Below are positions 56,200 through 64,000 of a DNA stretch of 64,000 nt, piece after piece. The stretch is from positions 5,893,976 through 5,957,975 of the forward strand of contig JASKMD010000008.1 in the NCBI GenBank assembly GCA_030144725.1, written 5' to 3'. Origin of the DNA: Haematococcus lacustris. Taxonomy: Eukaryota > Chlorophyta > Chlorophyceae > Chlamydomonadales > Haematococcaceae. The notes beneath the pieces were generated by a model. The model was not told where the DNA came from. It saw only the letters and a list, made by a program, of their open reading frames with translations, and ran no database searches. The stretch's first letter is position 1; each line of letters starts with the position of its first letter. The position numbers were made by a program, and so were the translations under genes.

Positions 56200-57679
56200 C
56201 CTCATCTGGGGTAGCAGGAGCACTGGTCACCCCAGCAGCCCAGCATACCCCCAACCCCCTGGCCTCGCCAGCAGCAACAGCCCCCAGCATGCCATCAGCC
56301 ACTGACTGTTTGTTCGTCATGGAGGCTGCGGCAGCAGCAGCGGCGGCGGAGGATGCTGAGGCAGCAGCTGATATACTGCGGGAGCTGCTGGCTCAGGGTC
56401 AGCAGCAGCAAGGGGGGGAGGGGAGGGCACAGGGGTGGGGCGAGGACAGGCCACTGGAAGGAGTGGGGGAGGGGACAGGGGCAGCAGGGCAGACAAGGGA
56501 TAGGGGGGGAGCGCAGGGGCAGGGGCAGGGGCAGGGGCAGGGGCAGGGGCAGGGGCAGGGGCAGGGGCAGGGGCAGGGGCAGGGGCAGGGGCAGGGGCAG
56601 GGGCAGGGGCAGGCACTCACTACCAGCAGCCCAGCCAGGCAGGACCATTCCCCCTGCCCTCCACCCCCCGCCATGACGTCACCAGTTCCAGCACACGACC
56701 CCCCCACAGCCTCTCCCCCTGCAGCTGTTCAGAGTAGGCGGTTGTTCAGGGTTGGCGACGTGGTGCGTCACAAGCGCTACCACTACCGTGGGGTGGTGTA
56801 TGACTGGGACCCCTCCTGCGCCATGGATGAGGCGTGGGTGACGCAGATGGGGGTGAGCTACTGCCGCCACTGCCGCTGCCACTGCCGCTGTTGCTGCTTC
56901 TGAGGATGCTGCTGCCGCTGCTACTGCCACCGCTGCCGCTGCAGCTGCTGCTACTGGTGCTGCTGCTCACACTGCATGGGACCCTTTCTGGTCAGCACCC
57001 TGATGCGTGTTGTCGCTGGCCCTCCTGTGCTCCGCCATTGGCTGGCAAACCTGCCTCAGGCTGCCATGTGGTGCAGGGTGATAGTCGTAGCAAACAAAGC
57101 AGCACACCACTACCCTCCAGCCACCCTAATGCATCCATATCATGTTTTCATGCGCATGCCAGCTCTCTCTCATCTCCTCATTCCCACATGTGCCTGGCAT
57201 GGTTTCACACCCCTTGACCTGCCCACCCTTTACCCTGCCCACCCCTTGACCTGCCCACCCTTTCCCCTGCCCACCCCTTGACCTGCCCACCCTTTACCCT
57301 GCCCACCCCTTGACCTGCCCACCCTTTACCCTGCCCACCCCTTGACCTGCCCACCCTTTCCCCTGCCCACCCCTTGACCTGCCCACCCTTTACCCTGCCC
57401 ACCCCTTGACCTGCCCACCCTTTCCCCCACCCACTCCTTGACCTGCCCACCCTTTTCCCTGCCCACCCCTTGACCTGCCCACTCTTTCCCCTGCCCACTC
57501 CTTGACCTGCCCACCCTTAACCCTGCCCACGCAGGTGGACGCGCTGCCTGGTGGCCGGCAGCAGCCCTTCTACCATGTGCTGGTTGATGCACGAGACCGT
57601 CCTTTCCGCAACACCTACACCGCTCATGTCAACTTGGAGCTGCTGCAGGAGCCACATGCCGCAGACGCCCAGTATGCAG
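50257..57679 (+). CDS. F-box / transglutaminase-like / YccV-domain protein (FBXO21-like), 3' end unresolved
   Basis: Confident exons: 50257-50502 (F-box region, HVRDLCSAARVCRSWRDII), 50969-51097, 51465-51548, 51863-52060, 52400-52606, 53078-53682 (YHNPANSLLPEVLSSGLGLP, SLAVLHMAIARRAGL, FVDVFGGGGIMDLED), 53849-53912, 54464-54571 (RMCANLANLYNSQRDHAHL), 54908-54994, 56058-56852 and 57535-57679. The SirB1/transglutaminase-like region is followed by TPR-like helices. A YccV/HspQ-type domain is split over the last two exons (RVGDVVRHKRYHYRGVVYDW; GGRQQPFYHVLVDARDRP). This order matches animal FBXO21, a substrate adaptor of SCF ubiquitin ligases. Exon 56058-56852 also carries polyQ and a (GQ)n run. 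An exon near 50579-50638 is likely; the join at 50502 and short exons near 55.6 kb and after 57679 remain open. Confidence 0.82.
53925..54348. repeat. CTCCCCTCCCCTCGCCC pyrimidine minisatellite
   Basis: About 35-40-bp units (CCCTCCCTCCCTTCCGCCCT plus CTCCCCTCCCCTCG) repeated about ten times. It is the intron upstream of the acceptor at 54463. Apparent Pro/Ser or Gly/Arg/Glu ORFs here are repeat artefacts. Confidence 0.9.
54645..54900. repeat. CTG-rich intron
   Basis: (CTG)n runs with GTTCTGCC interruptions filling the intron just before the acceptor at 54907. Confidence 0.85.
55689..55852. repeat. (GGGGC)n pentanucleotide array
   Basis: About 32 units, directly following CAACAG|GTGGGC, which would be a splice donor. 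On the coding strand the intron is a G-rich (GGGGC)n tract. Confidence 0.95.
56513..56610. repeat. (GGGGCA)n hexanucleotide array, coding
   Basis: About 16 units of CAGGGG read in frame as (Gln-Gly)n in the F-box gene. It is preceded by a (CAG)n polyGln tract at 56158-56197. Confidence 0.95.
57205..57534. repeat. About 32-bp minisatellite ending at an acceptor
   Basis: About ten units of CCCCTTGACCTGCCCACC plus CTTTMCCCTGCCCAC. The final variant reads CTTGACCTGCCCACCCTTAA, then CCCTGCCCACGCAG, which is the acceptor of the exon at 57535. Confidence 0.9.
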
Positions 57680-58616
57680 GTGAGGTCAGGCAGCAGACAA
57701 CACGTTGGTACCAGGGCCAGGGCTTTTACCTAGGCATCCGGCGACACTGGCTCAGGCTGACTTGTGTAGGGTTGGGGCCAGGGCCTTTGGCCAGCCCTGT
57801 CAGTTGTAGGAATGCATGCGCTGTGATCGTTGCATATCTTTGTTTCATGCTGTTTTGCTTCTTGTTTATTTGCTGTTTTATGCTAATGTGCTGTTTTTAT
57901 TCTAAGCTTTTGGGGTGACACGTTGGGCTGAGGCCAGGGCTGCACATCAGGCCACACAGCCCTGGTGAATGTGTGAGATTTAATGCAGGTGTGTGATAGC
58001 CGCATGTTCATCATTGAATAGACTTTCACGCATCAGCAAAGTAAGGACTGGCATCTGCAATTGTGGTTAGGAAGTCCAGGGTGGTCTGTCTGTGTGCATG
58101 TGCGATGCTGAGCTGTATAGCTGTTTGCTGACTGCTGTCATGGTGCATGGTGCATGGTGCATGGAGCATGGGGCTTTTCATGATGTAGGGTAGAGGCTGA
58201 AGGGCGTAGCTGGCTGCAAGGTGTCACTGGCTGCAGGGTGTGACTAGCTGTAGGCAGTGTGACCCAGACCATGCTAAGCATGAAGCAGGCATGACTGGGA
58301 TGGCTTGGAAGGGCTGCTGCCAGCTGCGTCCTTGTTCTTGCTACCTCACATCTGGTGCACCCGTTGACCTTGCAATGTCGCTGGGCAGTGAGATGGGCGT
58401 GTGGCTAGGGGCAGCACTAGCAGGACGACATGGCATGATGATGACACGAAGGGAGCATTTCAAGAGCGCGTTGACAAGCGTCTACGCCAATCCATGTATG
58501 CGAGGAAGCGCGGCTACAGACGTGACTGGGGTTTCCGGCCGACAAGCACCTGCCCCCAGACGCTGTAGGGCGTAGAGCGACGCCACGCCGGTCCATCGTT
58601 TCAGCGCCCCACTCGG
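57680..58616. other. No supported gene
   Basis: It contains T-rich sequence (57820-57905), (CATGGTG)n-like units near 58138-58165, and a basic, possibly coding stretch near 58450-58560 (FQERVDKRLRQSMYARKRGY in one frame) that I cannot connect to a gene. Confidence 0.4.
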
Positions 58617-58943
58617 TTGGTGTTGTGCCGCGCAGGGGTAACGAGCGTGCGCAGAGCTGCGCCCGCGGCGAGTCCTCCTGGCCCCGGCGTCGAGCATCCC
58701 GACATCGGCCTGTACTTCGAGGGGTTACCGCCTGCGTGCAAATGCGGTAAACGGCAGCCGCGTACGTACGTCTTAAACCCGTTCATGCGCTATAAGTTTG
58801 GCGGCGTGGCCCAGCATTGCGCTTGCTCGCAGACAGCTCGCCCTAAACCTCTATTCGCTTATGTTGATGCCATGCCCTACGTTGCTAATGCTTCTATTGC
58901 GCCACGATCACAGCAGCAGCTCGAGGCAGCTTTGAACTGAAGG
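58617..58943 (+). CDS. Unidentified ORF, C-terminal part
   Basis: The reading HPDIGLYFEGLPPACKCGKR, then YVLNPFMRYKFGGVAQHCAC and DAMPYVANASIAPRSQQQLE to a stop looks coding. The CKCG...CAC spacing could bind zinc. I recognise no family. The true start is unclear; a basic reading at 58450-58560 may be its upstream part in another frame. It may be mobile-element derived. 58944-59866 shows nothing I can support. Confidence 0.35.
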
Positions 58944-59866
58944 AACACCTGCGGTTGTAGAGCATGCCAGCAGCGACGGGCATCTAGTACAACAATCTTA
59001 ACCCAGATATCGTCACAAGTCTTCCAATACGAATCGGAGGTGGAGCAATGGATATTGACCTGATCCACATGCTCTTGTGTAAGCAAAAGCGCCTTAAACG
59101 ACAAGCTGCTGCCCCGACGACCCGGATGCCCAGTCTCGCAGCCGGCTGTCACGCACTCCTTTGTCCTACTTGCTTGTATCAGGAGCCGTGTAGGTACCAC
59201 CGTGCGGCAGTGTGATGTACCATGCTCATGCATCGATGCGCCCACTCCACTACGACTTCACTACGACTTACAACTTTGTGGGTGACTGCAATAAGCATAC
59301 CAAGTAGTAAAACAAGTCTGGTAGAAACTCTGGATGTAACTCAGTGAATGCGTGTATGGGTGCTTGCTACTATCAACGGCATGTGTGTGTGCATATGTTG
59401 ACGTCTGTCGAGCTCAGTCCCTGATGCTGCTGGCCAGGCAGGGCCTGCTCATGGCAATAATGGCTGAAGCAACTGTTATTGTGGCCCTGTGTGGCTCTGG
59501 CTTGTCCCAGTGCATGAAGTCCATGGCCTTGTAATGCAGGCTTCATGTCAACCGTGGCCCATGCCACTGCAACCCCACATGTGCCCTATGATGGCAATGC
59601 ACTGCCCTGATTGTGTCACACAGAAATTTGCACAAGGCGTGAGCTGCTGCTGTGGCAGGAGGCCCACAATCCGCCTGCCTCGCTGTCAACGAACAGTTCA
59701 TGGAGTTGCCATGGATGACAGGGATTGCCATGCCAGCATCACTTGGGAGCAAGGCCAGGGCAGGGGTACCGGCCGCAGGACTTGAGGCAGTAGTTGCCCT
59801 GCACAGCAACATCATCCAGCACTCCTGCCAGAGCACAAATCAACTCGCCACCAAGCCACCACGTGC

Positions 59867-61000
59867 TCAGCCCATGACACCCATGGTCATGGCCTGTTCT
59901 GACTGCTGGCCATGTCCCCTCCCTTGCCTACCCTCCCACACCTCCTTCCCTCCCTCCGTCCTCCCGCCCACACCTGCCCTCTGTTCAGTATAGGTGCAGA
60001 GAGGGACCTGGGCGGTACAGGGCCTGGGGCAGTCCAACCTGCCCTGGAGGAAGGCTCTGCTATGTGGATCCCTCGTCCCACGACCCACCTGGATCATGAA
60101 CTCCTTGTCACACTGCCCATACACAGCCTGCTGGGCGCACGTGAACTTGGCATCAGGCGTGATGTCGGTGCACTCCGCCTTCCTGGCTGTTGACGGCGAC
60201 TGGCTGGCCGGAGAGGAAGGGGAAGCGCGAATTATAGGGGAGGAAGGGGAGGAGGGGGAGGAGGGGGAGGAGGGGGAGGAGGGGGAGGAGGGGGAGGAGG
60301 GGGAGGAGGGGGAGGAAGGGGAGGAGGGGGGGGAGGAGGAGGAGGGGGAGGAAGGGGAGGAGGGGGGGGAGGGGGAGGAAGGGGAGGAGGGGGAGGAGGG
60401 GGAGGAGGGGGAGGAAGGGGAAGAGGGAGAAGCAGCTGGAGAGGGCGTCTGGGTGGGTGGTGTAGGTGCTGCGGCCTTGGGAGTGGGCGTAAGGGCTGCC
60501 TTGCCGTTCACAGCTGGGGGGCCGGCGGAGGCGCACACGGGGAAGCCACAAGTGCGGGCGCAGTATGCAAAGCTCCTCATGTAGTCTGCCGTGCATTTGC
60601 CTGCGTGTGGGGCAGGGCGGGCAGGCAAAGGCGTAGTGAGGGGGCTAGACAGGGTGGCGTAGAGTGGCTTTCCACAGGGAGAGGGGGCAAGGCAAGGTGG
60701 CAAGGCCAGGCAGCGGTAGGGCTTCTCGCAAGGGGGGTGGATTGAACCGGGGTAGCGCTGTGATTCAGCAGGCTTTGCAGCAGGGCCAGGAGCCACCCAT
60801 GCTGCCTGGGTGTGCGCTATCTCAGCTGTGAGAAGCACACTGCCAGACTAGCGCCAGGCGGGATGGAACAGCTCGCTTCCAGGGCAGTAGGATGGGGTGG
60901 GGGAAGATTGTCCTGGTGCAGTTGTTGCACGCAGCCCACTTCAAGCCCCCCACTCACCGAAGTCTTTCTGCACAGGCAGCAGGCGCAGCAGCAGGTATCT
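59867..61000 (-). CDS. Secreted ShKT-domain protein with Ser-Pro-rich linker (partial model)
   Basis: Exon 60600-60089 begins GKCTADYMRSFAYCARTCGF and PVC, the end of a ShKT domain. The domain's earlier part joins from an exon ending at 60958 (VQKDFG, donor GTGAGT). A (Ser-Pro-Ser)n linker follows, then ECTDITPDAKFTCAQQAVYG and QCDKEFMIQ, a second ShKT domain. Its last cysteines (RLDCPRPC) lie at 60043-60019, after 45 bases that start GTGGGT and end CCTCCAG. Removing these restores canonical ShKT spacing. ShKT plus hydroxyproline-type SP repeats is typical of volvocalean extracellular matrix proteins. The signal-peptide exon and exact C-terminus (stop at 59867 if unspliced) are unresolved. 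Confidence 0.6.
60234..60432. repeat. (GGAGGAGGG)n-type coding repeat
   Basis: GGAGGAGGG and GGAAGGGGA units on the plus strand; the minus strand codes for the (Ser-Pro-Ser)n linker of the ShKT protein. Confidence 0.9.
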
Positions 61001-61349
61001 GAGGATGCCAGATCTTGTCAACAGTGAGCCTATCTTGTCGTGCAGCATTTGAAACCCTTGCTTTGCAGCAGGGCAAGGTGGGTGCATGGGTGGCTGGGCT
61101 TTGCTTTGAGTCATGTGGGCATGTTTAGCATGCATGCCCGCTGATCAATTGGCCAATACCACCAAACAGCCAGCATTGGCTGCCAGTAGTGGGCCTGTAG
61201 TAGTCGAGTGGCTGCAGGGGAGGGTGGGACCTGCCTGCTGCTGGCAGGTGTGGCGGGAGCCAGGGGCGACATCAGTGCAGGTGCTTAGCCGCACGGACAA
61301 TGGAGGGGCTAAAGGGTCCACGGTGGTGGGGGTGCCCAGATCCGAGTCG

Positions 61350-61378
61350 GTCTGAGGCAGGCAGGCAGGCAGGCAGAT
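61350..61378. repeat. (GGCA)n microsatellite
   Basis: A short run of GGCA tetramers. 61001-61518 is otherwise uncalled. Confidence 0.6.
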
Positions 61379-61518
61379 GGGTTGGGCAGGAGGACGGTAA
61401 GCAACGAGGCTTCACAGCCATGATGCTGGATGCCGCTGCAGGGTAAAGTGCAGATATCAGTTTACGGACGGAAATGCGCGGTTCTCATCTTGCTGTCGAC
61501 TCGTGAGCTACTGAGTCG

Positions 61519-61936
61519 TTAGGCCCATCGAGATGTGGACGCGGGGCCTGGCTGCCGCGCGCCCATTCGCACCGCGTTCCGTCCTCCAAGTGCAGGCACC
61601 ACGGGGGCTGCACCGTTCACCGCTTTCGGCGCGATCGGAACCAGCGGCTGGAGTCCAGTTACTGCAGCGCCTGGAACTAACGGAGCTGGAGCGGGCAGGA
61701 CGGCTGTCGCATTGGACGTGGGTTCGGCTGTCACATTGACGACGGGCGCTGGGGACAATTCCAGAACCACAGGCTGCGCAGGAGCGAGCTGTGCAGATGC
61801 GCCTGCACAGGGCCAAGAACCGGATGAGTCGCCGGGTCGCGATGCGGTTGCGGGATGATCGCAGGTGATTGTATTGCGCGTAATTAAGAGGCGGCTTACC
61901 GATCGCGAGCAGCACGACAATCAGGCCGGCGAGCAT
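61519..61936 (-). CDS. Small secreted protein, 106 aa
   Basis: Exon 1 (61936-61900) encodes MLAGLIVVLLAI and exon 2 (61802-61519) continues GASAQLAPAQPVVLELSPAP; phases match (GATCG|GTAAGC donor, GTGCAG acceptor). MLAGLIVVLLAIGASA-QL is a classical signal peptide with an ASA cleavage site. The mature part is Ala/Pro/Val-rich with two N-glycosylation sequons (NVT, NAT) and no cysteines. A longer upstream reading exists but lacks an ATG. I recognise no family. Confidence 0.55.
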
Positions 61937-62892
61937 GACGGCTGTGTGCTGCTTTTTGCTGAGGTAGTGGCACGAGCGCTGCACAGGAAGAGAATGATCG
62001 ACTATGGAAGCAAAGATCAACACCAATTTGGTAAAGTGTGAATGTTAAAGTTCAGATTCGGAATGTAACGCTCTCTATGCCCACATGACGCGACCCCCTC
62101 GGCGCCCTGCAGAACATCGCGCTGATGGGCCCGCGCAAAATGTTGATGGGTCGTAAAATGTTGATGGGCCTTCCTGTAATGTCGCCTTCATTCGGTCCTT
62201 CGTACCGTGTCATACTGTGTAACATTCAGCACACCGACGATGCAGTTGATACACGATCTGTGGCAAGAGCGGCGGTCTGATCTGAACTCCAACCCTTCAC
62301 ACGACTCGGACCTTGTCTGTCAAGTCCATCTAATCGATATGCAGGCGTACAAGTGAGGGTGTCTCGATGCAATGCTGACCAGGACGGCAACGAGGCGTGG
62401 TGGGGCCGGGGGCGGGAACGGGAGGTCACTCCGCTCATTGTCCACATTGCCGTGGACCAAGTCGTGAGCGATACATGTCGCCAGCATCAGTCGAATGCCT
62501 TTGGTGCTATTGGTTGAGGCAGCTGTGTCTCATGGACCACACTGATCACACCTCCCCGCATGCAAGCTCCAAACTACAAACAAACAAGAAATCATCAGAC
62601 AGCATCAGACTGCAACCACTCCTGCCCTTTTAGACCAACAAAACTCATTCAACAAGGAACGACATGTCGGCCTGTGGGTAATCTCACTCAGCTACTACAA
62701 ACACGTTGTAGCATCCTCGGTCGCACCCTTGATGACTACCAACCCCACACCGGTGGCACTCGTTCCTGGGGCAAACCCCCTTGACCATTGGGCACCCCAT
62801 CAAAACTAACAGCTTTCATGCTTGAAGGCTGACAGCCTGGCGACACCAACCAACCCTAACCAGCCCTAGAGGTCGCCAAGGCTCTGTTGCAG

Positions 62893-63215
62893 TTGGAAAC
62901 GGAGATGGCGGAGTTGTCCATGGAGTGCCAATCGGTTGCCAAGCAGATGGTGGTATTGTTTGGTGCAGCAGGCATTGGCACCCAAGGAGGGTGGGGTGCT
63001 GATGCGGGCCCGCGGGCCTGCTGCAAGGCCCTTGGGCACAGACCAGGGCATGATGTGGTGCCCGGTAGCGGCACCACGCAAGCCCCCATAGCCCCCATGC
63101 AGCAGCCAGGAAGCCACACAGCCAGCAGTCTCAGAGCTTGAGTCCACCAAGGCCGAGCAGGCAGCTGAGCCCCACCCAACCCACCAAGGGCAAAGGCAAG
63201 GCCGAGGGCACGGAC
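62893..63215 (+). pseudogene. Fanzor fragment (family 1), internally deleted
   Basis: Right after CTGTTGCAG, the acceptor also seen in the intact gene, the plus strand reads LETEMAELSMECQSVAKQMV then VLFGAAGIGTQGGWGADAG. This is the RuvC-II strand region of the intact Fanzor. It then jumps to traces of MWCPVAAPRKPP and TKAEQAAEP, skipping DEHRTS. The RuvC-III end is absent. Preservation of the acceptor context shows a DNA-level copy rather than a retrocopy. Confidence 0.7.
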
Positions 63216-63754
63216 TCCTGCCCTTTCAGCACGTTCCCCACCAGAGGATCCAATCAGACCGTCCTTTGACAGCCGTTGCATTTGCTGACGCGTCCTTAGC
63301 TGCTGATTAGCTAGAGACCTCAGCGGAGACTCAGACCAGCTGGCAATGGTCTGCGCGGGGCGAGAGGATCCAATCAGACACAAGGCAATCCAACAAATTT
63401 CGCCAAGGCACCCAAGCCACCCAAGCCCAAGCCCAGCTCTTATTAACACAGATGTCACATACACGTACGTGCAAGGTTATGGACCACGACAAGTGCCCCA
63501 CCTGGTGTCTACTCTGTACACATGAGCTCCCACTGCCAGCCTGCTAGGGCACCACAGGCCAAGCCAGGGTGCAGCGAGGCATGAGCAGTGGGGCTAAGTG
63601 GCTCTGGGCGTCAGGGCTGAGGGGCGTCACGGTGGCTCAGTGGCTCAGGGTATCACATCCTGCTTTCTTGCCCGCTGCTGGCTAGTACCCCCCGGCCCCT
63701 AGCCTGCGGCATAGCTCTCACCGCATCTCCGCCATGCTGCCCACCGCCTTGCAG

Positions 63755-63886
63755 GGTGCCCTTTGACTGGGCACTGCTGGCCAAGCCTCCCTCAGCGCAA
63801 CCCATCCCGCTGCTGCTCGCTCAGGCCCTGTCTGGCTTTGCAGTGCATGGCTGGTGGGGCATCCCTAAGGGCCTGTTTGCATCAAA
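63755..63886 (+). CDS. Exon of an unidentified gene running off the right edge
   Basis: Between an acceptor (GCCTTGCAG at 63746-63754) and a donor (CAAA|GTGAGG) the reading VPFDWALLAKPPSAQPIPLL then FAVHGWWGIPKGLFASK is open and well composed. Length and phases fit an internal exon. Family not recognised. Confidence 0.45.
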
Positions 63887-64000
63887 GTGAGGCATGGAGG
63901 GGGGTGGCGGTACCCTACTGCTATTGAGGTGTGCATGAGTAGTCTGCCGGTGTCTGGAGCAGTAGCAGCAGCCCCCCACCCAACCTGTGCTAGGGCAGCC

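Overview
The window is nuclear DNA of a GC-rich chlorophyte green alga. The evidence is many short exons joined by GT-AG (and a few GC-AG) introns, dense penta- and hexanucleotide satellites, SP-rich and ShKT secreted proteins, a plant-type LPA1-like P-loop protein, and algal mobile elements. A volvocalean such as Haematococcus is my best guess; that is inference from sequence style only. Exons were joined by eye from splice signals, reading phase and family resemblance.

Layout. 1-1.65 kb: remnants of two Fanzor (eukaryotic TnpB-like) families. 1.66-8.33 kb (-): LPA1/2-phosphoglycerate-kinase-like gene. 9.54-15.23 kb (-): 22-exon secreted protein with two antibiotic-biosynthesis-monooxygenase (ABM) domains and a linker built by tandem duplication of a three-exon cassette. 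15.6-16.0 kb (-): decayed retrotransposon gag. 16.39-19.81 kb (-): intact five-exon Fanzor gene (935 aa) with a conserved non-coding 3' flank. 20.7-22.6 kb (+): Gln-rich gag. 22.9-24.9 kb: dispersed element fragments. 25.5 kb (+): LYR-motif protein. 27.08-29.04 kb (+): secreted Cys-rich protein with a Pro-rich tail. 29.8-30.3 kb (+): second-family Fanzor remnant. 30.76-35.34 kb (+): wax-synthase-type membrane O-acyltransferase (564 aa). 36.05-42.00 kb: complete hAT transposon with 15-bp terminal inverted repeats, a spliced but probably disabled transposase and a second coiled-coil ORF. 42.26-45.96 kb (+): 241-aa conserved protein with a Fanzor remnant in an intron. 46.84-49.73 kb (-): DUF3700/TSJT1-like protein (293 aa). 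50.26-57.68 kb (+): F-box/transglutaminase-like/YccV protein (FBXO21 type). 58.6 kb (+): unknown ORF end. 59.87-61.0 kb (-): ShKT/Ser-Pro-rich secreted protein. 61.52-61.94 kb (-): 106-aa secreted protein. 62.9-63.2 kb (+): Fanzor fragment. 63.75 kb to the right edge (+): exon of an unidentified gene.

Two themes stand out. First, the window holds one apparently intact Fanzor locus plus at least three decayed relatives and a second family, so a conserved 3' flank (candidate guide RNA) can be read by comparison. Second, satellites repeatedly sit at intron 3' ends. The same (TGACC)n array fills an intron of both the Fanzor and the hAT transposase, in the same transcriptional orientation and running into the acceptor, so each unit offers a CTGAC branch-point-like motif.
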